A DNA stretch of 64,000 nt from Mesorhizobium sp. AR10 (GCF_024746795.1 NZ_CP080524.1:1426001-1490000); one strand, 5' to 3'. Counted from the first letter of the stretch, positions 25,357-35,840 are shown. Notes: generated by a model not told the origin, from the letters alone. Program-made: numbers and translations.

Positions 25357-25824
25357 GTGGTGTCACCTGATTTCAGGGGTGATTTGGTTGTTCTTGCTGC
25401 GAAAGGAAATACACTGAGAACAGCACTGCGGAAGAAGGCCGACATCGTGCCTTCGCCGGCCGGGATCAGCGTAAACGACGCCGTGTCCCGCGCCATCACG
25501 ACAGTCCTTGCCAGTCTGGAAGACTCCAAGGCCGAAAACATCGTCTCAATCGACATTCAGCGGAAATCGAGCCTCGGCGACTATATGGTCATCGCGTCGG
25601 GCCGATCGCACCGCCATGTCTCGGCTGTCGCCGATCATCTCCTCAAGGCGCTCAAGGATGCCGGCCTCGGCACCGCGCGCGTCGAGGGGCTGGCAGGCGC
25701 CGACTGGGTCCTGATCGATTCGGGCGACATCATCGTCCATGTCTTCCGTCCCGAAGTCCGCGACTTCTACAATCTCGAAAAGATGTGGCAGGCGCCGGAT
25801 CTCGAGGAAGAGACCCTCCACTGA
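25357..25824 (+). CDS. rsfS: Ribosome silencing factor RsfS
   Basis: The RsfS/DUF143 core is evident: AENIVSIDIQRKSSLGDYMV, ASGRSHRHVSAVADHLLKAL, VEGLAGADWVLIDSGDIIVH and VFRPEVRDFYNLEKMW. It binds L14 and blocks subunit joining in poor growth conditions. The frame opens with a GTG at 25357 (155 residues), but the true start may lie later, for example the TTG at 25381, since the first 35 residues are not part of the domain. rlmH follows after 28 bases in the usual pair. Confidence 0.93.
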   Translation: MVSPDFRGDLVVLAAKGNTLRTALRKKADIVPSPAGISVNDAVSRAITTVLASLEDSKAENIVSIDIQRKSSLGDYMVIASGRSHRHVSAVADHLLKALKDAGLGTARVEGLAGADWVLIDSGDIIVHVFRPEVRDFYNLEKMWQAPDLEEETLH

Positions 25825-25852
25825 GCAGCCAAGGCTGTTCTTCGAGGCAGGG

Positions 25853-26335
25853 ATGAAGATTACCGTTCATGCCGTGGGCCGGATGAAAGCCGGCCCTGAG
25901 AAGCAACTTGCCGACCGCTATTTCGAGCGCTTCGCCAAGAGCGGCCCGGCAGTGGGGCTCGAATTCTCGGGGCTTGTCGAGATTGCGGAAGGCCGCGCCC
26001 AGACTGCCAATGAGCGCCGGCGCGAGGAAGGCCAGAAGCTGCAGACACAGCTGCAGCAAGGCACAGCGCTGATCTTGCTCGATGAACGCGGCAAGAATTT
26101 TTCCTCCGAGGATTTCGCTGGGCGTATCGGTCTGTTGCGCGACGGCGGCCGCAAGGCGCTGGTCATCGCCATTGGCGGCGCCGACGGCCACGATCAGTCG
26201 CTGCGCGATCAGGCCGAATTGATGGTGTCGTTCGGCGCGCTGACCTGGCCGCACCAACTGGTTCGCGTTATGCTGGGAGAGCAGCTCTACAGGGTAGCCA
26301 CAATTCTTTCGGGGCACCCCTATCATCGTTCGTAA
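25853..26335 (+). CDS. rlmH: 23S rRNA (pseudouridine1915-N3)-methyltransferase
   Basis: 160 residues starting MKITVHAVGRMKAGPEKQLA, with LILLDERGKNFSSEDFAGRI, the knotted SPOUT cofactor site IAIGGADGHD and the C-terminal LVRVMLGEQLYRVATILSGH followed by PYHR. All are standard for RlmH, which acts on assembled ribosomes. It is paired with rsfS. GAGGCAGGG precedes the ATG at 25853. Confidence 0.97.
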   Translation: MKITVHAVGRMKAGPEKQLADRYFERFAKSGPAVGLEFSGLVEIAEGRAQTANERRREEGQKLQTQLQQGTALILLDERGKNFSSEDFAGRIGLLRDGGRKALVIAIGGADGHDQSLRDQAELMVSFGALTWPHQLVRVMLGEQLYRVATILSGHPYHRS

Positions 26336-26460
26336 AGTCGCGAACTCTCACCCGCCGCCCGGATTTCCGCCCCAATGCGCAGCGAGAATGCGCCAAGAGG
26401 TCGGGGTTTCGAACATGGTTGATTGTTCGTTAACGAAGCCACGCATAGAGTCGGGCTTCA

Positions 26461-27792
26461 ATGTCTGAGGACTGGAAATCAAGAACGGGCTCCTGGCGCG
26501 CGCGCTGCGGCATCGCTGCGGCGGCACTGGCGTTGTCGCTCGGCGCTGCCTGGGCAGAGAACACGCTCGACACGGCGCCCGACCCCGACCAGAGCCGGGC
26601 CGAATACGAGCAGATCTCGAAAGAGATCACGCTGTCGTCCGAGCGGCTGGCCAAGCTCGCCGCCGACATAGCGACGGTCAAGAAGGACCATGCCTCGATC
26701 ACCGCGGCGCTGATCCAGTCAGCGATGACCGAGCAGAAGCTTGGCCAGGACATCGAGGACATCGGCGCCAAGCTCGAAGGACTGAAGGACCAGGAACAGA
26801 AAATCCGCGCTTCGCTGCTGGCGCGGCGCGACGTTCTGGCCGAAGTACTGGGCGCGCTGCAGCGCATGGGGCTCAACCCGCCGCCGGCGATCCTGGTCAA
26901 GCCCGAGGATGCGCTGTCGTCGGTGCGCAGCGCCATCCTGCTCGGCGCCGTGGTGCCGGAACTGCGCCAGCAGACAGACATATTGCTGGCCGACCTCAAG
27001 GAGCAGTCGCGGGTGACGGCTTCGATCGAGGCCGAGCGGGCACGGCTGACGGCAGCGGTCGGCGAGCAGACGGCGGAAAAGAAGCGGCTCGGCATGCTGC
27101 TTGAAGCCAAGCAGAAGCTCGCAGCGGATACGCAAACGGCGCTGGCCGCAGAGAAGCAGCGAGCGCAAGCGCTGGCGGCCAAGGCTGGCAGCATGAAGGA
27201 GCTGATCGCCTCGCTGGAGGCCGACAAGGCCCGCAAGGCGGCGGCCGCGGCAAAGGCGGCCGAGCAAAAGACAGCGGAGGGCGACACGGTCCCGGCCCAG
27301 ACGGAACTGGCGTCGCTGCCGGTGCCGGAAGGCAACCGCCTTACTGCCGCAGCCCCCTTTTCGGCGCTTCAGGGGCAGATCGCGCTGCCGGTGACCGGCA
27401 AGATCAAACGGCGCTTCGGGGCCGATGACGGTAACGGCGCGGTGATGCTTGGCGACATGGTTGCGACACAATCGGGAGCCATCGTCACCGCACCGGCGGA
27501 TGGAAATGTGCTTTATGCGGGGCCGTTTCGCTCCTATGGTCAACTCTTGATCCTGAACGCAGGGGACGGCTATCATGTCGTTCTGGCGGGGATGAGCAGA
27601 ATCAGCGTCGCGTCTGGCCAGTCGGTGCTCGCAGGAGAGCCGGTCGGCGCGATGGGAGAGGCCCGGGTAGCAAGCACCTCGGCCTCGAAGAATGGAAATG
27701 CCACGCCGGAACTCTATGTCGAGTTCCGCAAGGATGGAAAACCCGTCGATCCGGCCCCATGGTGGGCGGACCGTTTTTCTGGAAGGACGTGA
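26461..27792 (+). CDS. EnvC-like murein hydrolase activator with degenerate LytM domain
   Basis: 443 residues. A signal peptide (AAAALALSLGAAWAE, about 18-32) is followed by two long coiled-coil stretches (about 45-130 and 175-265), then a C-terminal M23/LytM-like domain (about 310-435, FRSYGQLLILNAGDGYHVVL). The zinc ligands of active M23 peptidases (H-x3-D and H-x-H) are not present, as in EnvC/NlpD-type proteins that activate amidases rather than cut the wall. It should act in the periplasm in cell separation. ctpA follows with one base between, the usual rhizobial pairing. Confidence 0.92.
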   Translation: MSEDWKSRTGSWRARCGIAAAALALSLGAAWAENTLDTAPDPDQSRAEYEQISKEITLSSERLAKLAADIATVKKDHASITAALIQSAMTEQKLGQDIEDIGAKLEGLKDQEQKIRASLLARRDVLAEVLGALQRMGLNPPPAILVKPEDALSSVRSAILLGAVVPELRQQTDILLADLKEQSRVTASIEAERARLTAAVGEQTAEKKRLGMLLEAKQKLAADTQTALAAEKQRAQALAAKAGSMKELIASLEADKARKAAAAAKAAEQKTAEGDTVPAQTELASLPVPEGNRLTAAAPFSALQGQIALPVTGKIKRRFGADDGNGAVMLGDMVATQSGAIVTAPADGNVLYAGPFRSYGQLLILNAGDGYHVVLAGMSRISVASGQSVLAGEPVGAMGEARVASTSASKNGNATPELYVEFRKDGKPVDPAPWWADRFSGRT

Positions 27793-27793
27793 A

Positions 27794-29119
27794 ATGATGC
27801 GGAAACTGTCGCTTCTGTTTGCCGGTGCGCTGATGGGCGCATCCGCTATGAGCCTGGTCTATGGCGCGCCGGGCTCGACGGCGAACGCTGCGGGCTCCGA
27901 GACCTACAAGCAACTGGCGATCTTCGGCGACATCTTCGAGCGCGTGCGGGCGCAGTATGTGACGCCGCCCGATGACAAGTCGCTGGTCGAGAACGCCATC
28001 AACGGCATGCTTGCCTCGCTCGATCCGCATTCCTCCTACATGAATGCCGAGCAGGCGCAGGACATGCGCGTCCAGACCAAGGGTGAGTTCGGCGGCCTCG
28101 GCATCGAGGTCACCATGGAGAACGACCTGGTCAAGGTGATCACGCCGATCGACGACACACCAGCCGCCAAGGCGGGCGTGCTTGCCGGCGATTATATTGC
28201 CAAGATCGACGGCGAAGAGGTTCGCGGCCTGACCCTCAACGATGCGGTCGAGAAGATGCGCGGCCTGGTCAACACGCCGATCAAGCTCACCATCCTGCGC
28301 CAGGGCGCCGACAAGCCGATCGAGCTGACGGTGGTGCGCGATATCATCAAGGTAAAGGCGGTCAAGTTCCGGGTCGAGAACGACATCGGCTACATGAAGA
28401 TCACCTCCTTCACCGAAAAGACCTATGACGACCTCGAGAACGCCATCGACACCATCAAGAAGCAGGTGCCGAACGACAAGCTCAAGGGCTATGTGCTCGA
28501 TCTGCGCCTCAATCCAGGTGGTCTGCTCGACCAGGCGGTGAGTGTGTCCGACGCCTTCCTCGACCGTGGCGAGATCGTCTCGACCCGCGGCCGCGATCCG
28601 AAGGATGTCACCCGCTTCGACGCCCGGCCCGGCGACGACATCGGCGCCAAGCCGCTGATCGTGCTCGTCAATGGCGGCTCGGCCAGTGCGTCGGAAATCG
28701 TTGCCGGCGCGCTGCAGGACCTGCGCCGCGCCACGGTGGTCGGCACGCAGTCCTTCGGCAAGGGCTCGGTGCAGACCATCATCCCGCTCGGCGAGAACGG
28801 CGCGCTGCGTCTGACGACGGCGCTCTATTACACGCCGTCCGGCAAGTCGATCCAGGGCAAGGGCATCACGCCCGACATCAAGGTCGACCAGCCTTTGCCG
28901 CCGGAATTGCAGGGCAGGGACCTGACCCGCGGCGAATCGGACCTCAAGGGCCATATCAAGGGTGCCGAAGAGGGCGAAACCGGTTCGGGCTCCGCAGCCT
29001 ATGTGCCGCCGGATCCGAAGGACGACCTGCAACTGATCTATGCCGAGCAGCTGCTGCGCGGCGAGAAGACCGATCCGGCGTTCCCGCCGAATCCGAACAA
29101 AACCGTGCTCAACCAGTAA
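27794..29119 (+). CDS. ctpA: Carboxy-terminal processing protease (S41 family)
   Basis: 441 residues. An N-terminal signal/anchor (LSLLFAGALMGASAMSLVYG) is followed by a PDZ domain (about 90-175, GGLGIEVTMENDLVKVITPI). The S41 peptidase core has the Ser in GGSASASEIVAG and the Lys in SFGKGSVQT (Ser/Lys dyad). It trims periplasmic proteins from the C-terminus and may process wall enzymes with its EnvC-like neighbour. ATGATG follows GGAAGG just after the envC-like stop. The tail after about 380 is variable. Confidence 0.96.
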   Translation: MMRKLSLLFAGALMGASAMSLVYGAPGSTANAAGSETYKQLAIFGDIFERVRAQYVTPPDDKSLVENAINGMLASLDPHSSYMNAEQAQDMRVQTKGEFGGLGIEVTMENDLVKVITPIDDTPAAKAGVLAGDYIAKIDGEEVRGLTLNDAVEKMRGLVNTPIKLTILRQGADKPIELTVVRDIIKVKAVKFRVENDIGYMKITSFTEKTYDDLENAIDTIKKQVPNDKLKGYVLDLRLNPGGLLDQAVSVSDAFLDRGEIVSTRGRDPKDVTRFDARPGDDIGAKPLIVLVNGGSASASEIVAGALQDLRRATVVGTQSFGKGSVQTIIPLGENGALRLTTALYYTPSGKSIQGKGITPDIKVDQPLPPELQGRDLTRGESDLKGHIKGAEEGETGSGSAAYVPPDPKDDLQLIYAEQLLRGEKTDPAFPPNPNKTVLNQ

Positions 29120-29329
29120 AGGTCGATCGGCCAGGCAGACAGCTCTGGCCGCCTGACCGAAGCGATGCAATGCTGCCGGGACCGCGAGGTTCCGGCAGTT
29201 TGATTCGGGGGGAGGCCGCAGCGGTAGCGGTGCTTCTCCTGGGAAGGCGCGAAGGACGCGCCAACTTTTGAATTTGCGCCGTCTGAAAAGTATTTCCACT
29301 TTTCGGATCCATGCGCCCGGGGATGCGAC

Positions 29330-30505
29330 TTGGCTGATATCGGCAAGGACATCGAACGCCCGCTCGGACAGGCCGTCCGGCCGCCGCGCGCGGCGCGGCG
29401 AGGGATCAGCCCCGGTGCGGTTGCGGCCACGCTTGTCGTGCTGGCGGTAGTCGGCGTCTCCAGCGCGATCGCACTGCGCGAGAAGCCGTTCCGCAAGCCG
29501 CAGGAAGTCGCGGTCTCGACACCGAAGGTGACGGCGGCGGCAGAGCCCGCCCCAGCCCCGGTGACCCCGCCCGTGCCCAAAGCGGAGACGCCAGCCAAGA
29601 CAGACGGGCCGCAGATCATCCATGTGCAAAAGGAAGAGGGCGACGGTCCGCCCAAGGCGGCCATCGTCATTCACGACCCTTCGACGATCGGCCAGAACCT
29701 GAAGATCGCGCATCTTCCCGACAAGGCATTGATCGAAGCCAGCGAAACCGGCCCCTTGCCGATCCGTGCCGCCGACGGCAGGCGGCCGTTCGATGTCTAC
29801 GCGCGGCCGTGGTCCGGGGCACGCGGCGCGCGCGTGGCGATCGTCATCGGCGGGCTCGCCGTGTCGCAGACCGGCACCCAGGCGGCGATTGCCAAGCTGC
29901 CGGCCGAGGTGACGCTGGCTTTCGCGCCGCAAGGCAACAGCATTGGGCGCTGGATGCAGGCGGCTCGGCAGAGCGGGCATGAAGTTGTCATGCAGGTGCC
30001 GCTCGAACCGTTCGACTATCCCAACGTCAATCCCGGTCGCAACACGCTTACGGTTTCCGCGACGCCGGAGGAGAATTTGAAGAATCTGCGCTGGGCGCTG
30101 TCGCGGACGACCAACTATACCGGCGTCATGAACTATATGGGCGCGCGCTTTTCGGCCGACGCGACGGCGATGGGGCCATTCATGGCCGAACTCGGCAAGC
30201 GCGGCCTGGCCTATGTCGACGACGGATCTTCGGCGCGCAGCCTGGCGCCCGAGCTGGCGCTGAAGGACGGCGTGCCATTCGCCGGCGGCGACGCCGCTAT
30301 CGATGCCGTGCAGGATCGTGGCGCCATATTGAAGAAGCTGGACGATCTGGAAGCCACGGCGCGGGCGAAAGGCTATGCCATCGGCATCGGCTCGGCTTTC
30401 GACCTGACGGTCGACACCGTGTCGTCCTGGGTGACCGAGGCCAAGAAGCGCGGCATCGAGATCGTGCCGATTTCGGCGGTGGCCATCGACCCGGAAAAAG
30501 GCTGA
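29330..30505 (+). CDS. Divergent polysaccharide deacetylase family protein
   Basis: A TTG start at 29330 gives 391 residues; no better ATG lies close. One membrane segment ([20 protein letters not shown], about 28-48) and a Pro/Ala-rich periplasmic linker come first. The YibQ-type divergent polysaccharide deacetylase domain (DUF610) begins at about 160: [49 protein letters not shown] and [13 protein letters not shown]. It normally follows envC-ctpA in rhizobia and enterics, suggesting work on peptidoglycan or envelope glycans. Activity has not been shown for most members. rppH begins four bases after its stop. Confidence 0.9.
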   Translation: MADIGKDIERPLGQAVRPPRAARRGISPGAVAATLVVLAVVGVSSAIALREKPFRKPQEVAVSTPKVTAAAEPAPAPVTPPVPKAETPAKTDGPQIIHVQKEEGDGPPKAAIVIHDPSTIGQNLKIAHLPDKALIEASETGPLPIRAADGRRPFDVYARPWSGARGARVAIVIGGLAVSQTGTQAAIAKLPAEVTLAFAPQGNSIGRWMQAARQSGHEVVMQVPLEPFDYPNVNPGRNTLTVSATPEENLKNLRWALSRTTNYTGVMNYMGARFSADATAMGPFMAELGKRGLAYVDDGSSARSLAPELALKDGVPFAGGDAAIDAVQDRGAILKKLDDLEATARAKGYAIGIGSAFDLTVDTVSSWVTEAKKRGIEIVPISAVAIDPEKG

Positions 30506-30509
30506 GGGC

Positions 30510-31031
30510 ATGGCGAAGAAGAAACCGGTCGATCCAGAAACGCTGCCTTACCGTCCCTGTGTCGGATTGATGATCCTCAATGGCGACGGCCTGGTTTGGG
30601 TCGGTCATCGCATCGCCGAACCGGACAGCGAATTCGCCGGTACGACGCAGCTCTGGCAGATGCCGCAGGGCGGCATCGACAAGGGCGAGGAACCGCTGCA
30701 GGCGGCGGAACGGGAACTCTACGAAGAAACCGGCATGCGCTCGGTCTCATTGCTGGCCGAGGCGCCGCAGTGGATCAATTACGACTTGCCGGCTGATCTG
30801 GTCGGCGTCGCCTTCAAGGGGCGTTATCGCGGCCAGACGCAGAAATGGTTTGCCTATCGCTTTCAGGGCGATGAGAGCGAGATCCAGATCAATCCGCCGC
30901 CGGGCGGTCATACGGCCGAGTTCGATCAATGGGCGTGGCGACCGATGCAGGATCTGCCCGACTTGATCGTGCCGTTCAAGCGCAAGGTCTATGAGGACGT
31001 TGTGGCGGTGTTCCGGCATCTGGTGGCGTAG
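30510..31031 (+). CDS. rppH: RNA pyrophosphohydrolase (Nudix)
   Basis: 173 residues with the full Nudix box from about residue 54: [20 protein letters not shown] then TGM, matching G-x5-E-x7-R-E-x2-E-E-x-G. The start ([20 protein letters not shown]) and AFRFQGDE-type insert ([12 protein letters not shown]) fit RppH/IalA, which removes pyrophosphate from 5' triphosphate RNA ends to start decay. It is last in the envC-ctpA-deacetylase-rppH run. Confidence 0.96.
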   Translation: MAKKKPVDPETLPYRPCVGLMILNGDGLVWVGHRIAEPDSEFAGTTQLWQMPQGGIDKGEEPLQAAERELYEETGMRSVSLLAEAPQWINYDLPADLVGVAFKGRYRGQTQKWFAYRFQGDESEIQINPPPGGHTAEFDQWAWRPMQDLPDLIVPFKRKVYEDVVAVFRHLVA

Positions 31032-31112
31032 CCGGCGTGGAGGCGCCACTGTTGCGGCACGCATGGTCTGTCCTTACTGATAGATTGATACGCCAGAAGC
31101 CAAGGGGCCGGG

Positions 31113-32264
31113 ATGAGCAGCGCATCCGGAAAGTCACAGCGTCAAGCGCATGAGACCAGCTCGCAGCCGATCAGCGAGGCGGCAGCCGGTGCCATCCTGA
31201 CCATCGATCTCGGTGCGCTCTGTGAGAATTACCGGCGGCTGAAAGTGTTGCTTGGCGGCGTAGCCTGTGCCGGCGTCGTCAAGGCCGACGGCTATGGGCT
31301 CGGCGGGGCCGAAGTGGCAGGGGCATTGGCAGCCGAAGGCTGCGACACCTTCTTCGTCGCGCATCTGGCCGAAGGCATCCTGCTGCGCACAGCGCTCGGT
31401 TCACGGCCGGCGATCTATGTGCTGAACGGCATTCAGCCGGGTGCCGAAGGCGAGGCAGTGGAGGCGGAGCTGAATGCCGTTATCAACAGCACCGGACAAC
31501 TGGCAGCCTGGCGCGCCAGGGCCAAACGAGCGGGCCGCAAGCTCAAGGCCGCAATACAGGTCGACAGCGGCATGTCACGGCTCGGTATGCCGCTCGCAGA
31601 GGTCGAGGCGATTGCCGCCGATTCGCATGCCTTCGACGGGATCGACGTCGCCCTGGTGATGAGCCATCTCGCTTGCGCCGACGAGCCGGAGCATCCGGCC
31701 AATGAGCGGCAGTGGCTGGAGTTCGAACGCTTGCGCAAGATGTTGCCCGAGGCCCGTGTTTCGCTAGCCAATTCCTCCGGCATTTTCCTGGGGCCGGCCT
31801 TTCATTTCGACCTCGCCCGCCCGGGTGCCGCGCTCTACGGCATCAACCCGACGCCAAGCGAACCCAACCCGATGCTGCCGGTGGTGCGGCTGCAGGCGAA
31901 GGTGATACAGACGCGCAGCCTCCAAGAGGGAGCCGGCGTCGGCTACGGCCACGCGTTTCGCGCCGCCGGCCCGCTGAGAGCAGCGACGATCTCGCTTGGC
32001 TATGCCGATGGCTGGCACCGCCGTGCGGCTTCCGCCGCCTGGTTCGAAGGTGTGCGACTGCCTTTTCTTGGGCGTGTGTCGATGGATTCGATCATCCTCG
32101 ACATTTCGGCGCTGCCTCTTGGCAGGCTTGCGGAAGGCGACCTCGTCGAACTGCTGGGCCCGTCGCAGAGCGTCGACGACGCGGCCGGTCATGCCGGCAC
32201 GATCGGCTATGAAATCCTGACCAGCCTCGGACCTCGCTTCTACCGGACCTATCTCAACGGATAG
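31113..32264 (+). CDS. alr: Alanine racemase
   Basis: 383 residues. The PLP lysine is Lys57 in VVKADGYGLG, and the catalytic tyrosine lies in GVGYGHAF. ALYGINPTPSE and MDSIILDIS are also typical. The first 25 residues are an extra polar leader not present in most relatives; an internal start is possible, but none has a good ribosome site. Because dadA follows 155 bases downstream, this is more likely the catabolic enzyme (DadX-like) that feeds D-alanine to the dehydrogenase, though it may also supply D-Ala for peptidoglycan. Confidence 0.95.
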   Translation: MSSASGKSQRQAHETSSQPISEAAAGAILTIDLGALCENYRRLKVLLGGVACAGVVKADGYGLGGAEVAGALAAEGCDTFFVAHLAEGILLRTALGSRPAIYVLNGIQPGAEGEAVEAELNAVINSTGQLAAWRARAKRAGRKLKAAIQVDSGMSRLGMPLAEVEAIAADSHAFDGIDVALVMSHLACADEPEHPANERQWLEFERLRKMLPEARVSLANSSGIFLGPAFHFDLARPGAALYGINPTPSEPNPMLPVVRLQAKVIQTRSLQEGAGVGYGHAFRAAGPLRAATISLGYADGWHRRAASAAWFEGVRLPFLGRVSMDSIILDISALPLGRLAEGDLVELLGPSQSVDDAAGHAGTIGYEILTSLGPRFYRTYLNG

Positions 32265-32280
32265 GCTTTTTGTTTTTGTT

Positions 32281-32322
32281 CATGTCGTTATCCCAAAACC
32301 GCTGCGCACTTTTGGGCGACAT
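32281..32322. repeat. Family C variant palindrome between alr and dadA
   Basis: CATGTCGTTATCCCAAAACC and CACTTTTGGGCGACATG form a hairpin with the same central plan (AAAACCG...CACTTTT) as the other family C copies but different outer arms. Confidence 0.7.
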
Positions 32323-32419
32323 GCATCGGGCACTTGGCGGACGCCGCAAAATCCGGCAGACAGAAAGTGACGATCTCGGCCTCAAGCCCTGACAAGACGT
32401 CGTCGTGGAGAATGGTACG

Positions 32420-33676
32420 ATGAAGATTCTGGTGCTGGGCGGCGGTGTGATCGGGGTCACCACAGCCTATTTCCTTGCCGAGGCCGGCCACGAAGTGACA
32501 GTGATCGACCGCCAGAAGGGTCCGGCGCTGGAAACCAGCTTCGCCAATGCCGGCGAGGTCTCACCAGGTTACGCCTCACCATGGGCCGGACCCGGCATTC
32601 CGCTGAAGGCGATCAAATGGCTGCTGATGAAGCATGGTCCGCTGGTGGTGCGGCCGGCCTTGGATCCGCATTTGTGGGTGTGGCTGGTCAAGATGCTGCG
32701 CAACTGCACGGCGGAACGCTACGCGGTGAACAAGGCGCGGATGGTGCCACTGGCCGAATACAGCCGCGACACGCTGAAGGCGCTGCGCGAGACGACCGGC
32801 ATCGCCTATGACGAGCGGGCCAAGGGAACGCTGCAGCTGTTCCGCACACAAAAGCAGCTCGACGGCACGGCTGGCGATGTCGAGGTGCTGAAGACATATG
32901 GCGTTCCCTACGAGGTCCTCGATCCCGAGGGCTGCATCGGGGCGGAGCCGGCGCTGGCGGGCGTGCGTGAAAAGTTCGTCGGCGGCCTGCGGCTGCCGGG
33001 CGACGAAACCGGCGACTGCAAGATGTTCACCGACCGTCTGGCCGAGCTGTGCGTGGCGCGCGGCGTTACCTTCGAATACGGCACCTCGATCAGGCGGGTC
33101 ATCCGGAATCGCAACCGCATTACCAGCATCAGCACCGACAAGGGTTCGAGGGTCGCCGAGGCCTATGTGATGGCGATGGGCAGCTATTCGGCGCGGTTCA
33201 TGCGCCTGCTGAAACGGCCGATCCCGGTCTATCCGGTCAAGGGTTATTCGATCACCGTGCCGATCAAGGACGCCGCCGCCGCCCCGGAATCCACGATCAT
33301 GGACGAAACCTACAAGGTGGCGATCACCAGGTTGGGCGATCGCATCCGCGTCGGCGGCACGGCGGAGATTTCAGGCTTCGACCTCAGGCTGCATGAATCG
33401 CGGCGCCGCACGCTCGAGCATTCGGTCGGCGATCTGTTTCCGGGCGGCGGCGACATGCGGGCAGCGACCTTCTGGTGCGGGTTGCGGCCAATGACACCAG
33501 ACGGGCCGCCGCTGATCGGCCGCACCGAGTTCTCCAATCTCTATCTCAACACCGGCCACGGCACGCTCGGCTGGACCATGGCCTGCGGCTCGGCCAAGGT
33601 CCTGGCCGACATCATGTCCAGCCGGGTGCCCAACATCAACGTGCGCGACCTCGGACCGGAACGATACGTCAGGTAG
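32420..33676 (+). CDS. dadA: D-amino acid dehydrogenase (small subunit type)
   Basis: 418 residues from the ATG at 32420. The FAD-binding GxGxxG appears in [20 protein letters not shown]. The family signatures [20 protein letters not shown] and [19 protein letters not shown] are present, and the C-terminal [16 protein letters not shown] closes the fold. DadA oxidises D-alanine and other D-amino acids to oxo acids, passing electrons to the respiratory chain at the inner membrane. With alr upstream it forms the L-alanine to pyruvate route. Confidence 0.96.
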   Translation: MKILVLGGGVIGVTTAYFLAEAGHEVTVIDRQKGPALETSFANAGEVSPGYASPWAGPGIPLKAIKWLLMKHGPLVVRPALDPHLWVWLVKMLRNCTAERYAVNKARMVPLAEYSRDTLKALRETTGIAYDERAKGTLQLFRTQKQLDGTAGDVEVLKTYGVPYEVLDPEGCIGAEPALAGVREKFVGGLRLPGDETGDCKMFTDRLAELCVARGVTFEYGTSIRRVIRNRNRITSISTDKGSRVAEAYVMAMGSYSARFMRLLKRPIPVYPVKGYSITVPIKDAAAAPESTIMDETYKVAITRLGDRIRVGGTAEISGFDLRLHESRRRTLEHSVGDLFPGGGDMRAATFWCGLRPMTPDGPPLIGRTEFSNLYLNTGHGTLGWTMACGSAKVLADIMSSRVPNINVRDLGPERYVR

Positions 33677-33680
33677 GGCT

Positions 33681-35840
33681 TTAGAAAGCCTCCTTCACCC
33701 AGCCCTTGCTGAACAGCAGCCGATAGGCCCAGGGAATCGTCACGTTCGTGGAGACCGGGTTCGAATGGGCGACATAGTCGTCATAGATCGGCTGCATGCG
33801 GCGATAGAAGGCGGGGTCGAGCACCATCATGCCGTTCTCTGAGTCGTGGAAGAAGCTGCGGTTGTTGAGGTTGACCGACGAGATCGTCACCAACCTTTCG
33901 TCGATCATCATGATCTTGGAATGCAGCACGACATCCGGCGCCTTGAATTCGCGGATGTTGATACGGTCGCCGTATTTCTCGACGAACAGCTTGTTGAGCG
34001 CGGTGAGGAACTTGCCGCCGATGTCGCCCTTGAGGTCGATGCGGCCGATAATGTCGACCTTGACGCCGCGGGCCAGCGCCCGGTCGAAGGCCTGGGCGAG
34101 CTTCGGCGTCAGGTTGAGATAGGGATTGACGATCTCGATATGGTGTTGGGCGGTGTCGATCAGCTCTATGAAATAGCTCTCCAGTGCATGCCCGTCCGCG
34201 TAGGGCACGGAGATGAAATGGCGCGCCGTGCCTTGCGGACGTTGGCCGCCGGCGCGAACCGGAATGGAGAAGGGCCGGGCGATGTTGGTGTCGGCATCGC
34301 GCAACCACAGCGTCGAAAGGTGCGCGGCGAGCGTCTCGACCGTGGCCTGGTCTGATATCTCGATGTCGAAGTCGCTCCAGTTCGAATAGTAGTTCAGCGA
34401 CAGCCCGTCGGTCCCGCCATACTGCTGGAGATTGGGATAGCGCGACAGGTCGACAGGCTTGTGAAACAGGAAGCCGTCATGGATGTTTCGACCGCCGATG
34501 ATGACACGTGAGCGGGCGGGATCTTCGGCCAGCGTCGCCAGCATCTTGACGTGGTGGGTCTTGTGCAGCTGTGACAGCTGCTCGTCTATCGGTGCGCCAC
34601 GGTCCGCCCGCCAGCGGTATTCCTGCAGCTCGACATTGGGGAATTCGGCCGCCAGCCGGTGCAGCATGGCGTCGTCCTTTTCGCGCTCCAGCACGTCGGT
34701 CACCATGATCCGTACCTTGGTGCCAAGGGCGGCGTGATGGCGGATCAGCCGCTCGATGATGCGGCCGGAAAAGTCTGCCTTGAACTCCAGCGACGACAGA
34801 CAGATCAGCTTGAGCCTTGGTGCGTGCGAGAAGTCGAGCGGCAGTTCGGGATCGCCCTTGTCGAAGGCGCTGTCGGGCAGCGCCGCGCCCATCAGCGCTT
34901 CGACCTTGGCGTTGAAGCCGTCGCGCGACTTGCGCAACAGGCGCGGCTTTCCGAGCGGCAGGGCGCAGGTCTGCGATAGCCAGCGGCTGGCGTAGAAAAC
35001 ACGGTCGAGCGCATCGAGGCCGGCCGGATCGGGGATCGGGCAGCGCTGGTAGCGGCTGTCGAAAGCAGCCAGCGCCGGGTCGGCGACATCTTCGCGAAGG
35101 ATGGTCAGCGGAGCGCCCGCCGGAGCAAGGCTGGAGCGGATATTGAGGTCGCAGCGGTTCAGGCCGTCGCTTGGAAACAGGCTGACGGTGACGCCTCCCC
35201 CGGACAGGCGGAAACGAAATGCCGCGCCCTTGGCGATTGTGCGCGAATGGCCGCCGGCACGGAACCCCAGCGCGCCGTCACAGGCGCCGCCGATGTCGAC
35301 CGGTTGCTGACCTGCCTGGCGCAGCACGATCTCGACCGAACGCGCCTGCAGGCCGGAAAAGCTGAAGGTCTTGGGCCCAGAAGGCCGGGCGGCGGCGTCG
35401 ATGTACAGCGTCTGCCGCGACACCCGCCAGCGACCGTCGAAATGGCCTTCGCCCTTTTTGCCACTCGCCGGCGGCACCTGTTCAGTGGCGATCGGTTTCG
35501 CCAGGCGTTCCAGTGCCCGATAGGTCGCCTGGAAGTCGCTGTTGGCGATGTCGTGACGGTCATGGCCGAAGGGACCGGTGCCGTTCGCCCGGTCCATGGC
35601 GCCAATCTGGTTGTGGGCGAGCAGCGCCAGAAACCGCTTTTCGTAGTCGCTTGGGCTGGCGTCGCCGAAAAATTGCGCGGCCGCGACTTGCGGCCCCGAT
35701 GCCTTGGCCGACAGCGAGGGCCGCGCGCAATCCTTTTCGCCGGGGAAGAAATCGCAGGAATTGCGGCCGAGCGGACCGGCGCAACCGGCAAGAGCGGCGA
35801 GCGCCAGCCCGAACAGGGCCATGCATGCGGCCCGGTTCAT
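33681..35840 (-). CDS. Phospholipase D-like lipoprotein
   Basis: 719 residues with a lipobox signal (LALAALAGC, Cys20), so probably anchored in the membrane facing the periplasm. Two PLD half-domains are present. The second has a complete HKD motif HSKIMMID (H-x-K-x4-D) with SSVNLNNRS. The first (HVKMLATL ... IIGGRNIHDG) keeps His and Lys but lacks the Asp. The arrangement resembles cardiolipin synthase/YmdC-type or phospholipase D-like proteins, with an N-terminal beta-rich region of about 270 residues of unknown role. The upstream phospholipase A2-like gene overlaps its start by four bases, so the two are one unit. Confidence 0.9.
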   Translation of the reverse strand: MNRAACMALFGLALAALAGCAGPLGRNSCDFFPGEKDCARPSLSAKASGPQVAAAQFFGDASPSDYEKRFLALLAHNQIGAMDRANGTGPFGHDRHDIANSDFQATYRALERLAKPIATEQVPPASGKKGEGHFDGRWRVSRQTLYIDAAARPSGPKTFSFSGLQARSVEIVLRQAGQQPVDIGGACDGALGFRAGGHSRTIAKGAAFRFRLSGGGVTVSLFPSDGLNRCDLNIRSSLAPAGAPLTILREDVADPALAAFDSRYQRCPIPDPAGLDALDRVFYASRWLSQTCALPLGKPRLLRKSRDGFNAKVEALMGAALPDSAFDKGDPELPLDFSHAPRLKLICLSSLEFKADFSGRIIERLIRHHAALGTKVRIMVTDVLEREKDDAMLHRLAAEFPNVELQEYRWRADRGAPIDEQLSQLHKTHHVKMLATLAEDPARSRVIIGGRNIHDGFLFHKPVDLSRYPNLQQYGGTDGLSLNYYSNWSDFDIEISDQATVETLAAHLSTLWLRDADTNIARPFSIPVRAGGQRPQGTARHFISVPYADGHALESYFIELIDTAQHHIEIVNPYLNLTPKLAQAFDRALARGVKVDIIGRIDLKGDIGGKFLTALNKLFVEKYGDRINIREFKAPDVVLHSKIMMIDERLVTISSVNLNNRSFFHDSENGMMVLDPAFYRRMQPIYDDYVAHSNPVSTNVTIPWAYRLLFSKGWVKEAF

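Noticed and set aside
27602..30511. A 969-codon minus-strand open frame across the envC-ctpA-deacetylase genes
   Set aside because: It opposes well-identified genes and has shadow-type composition.
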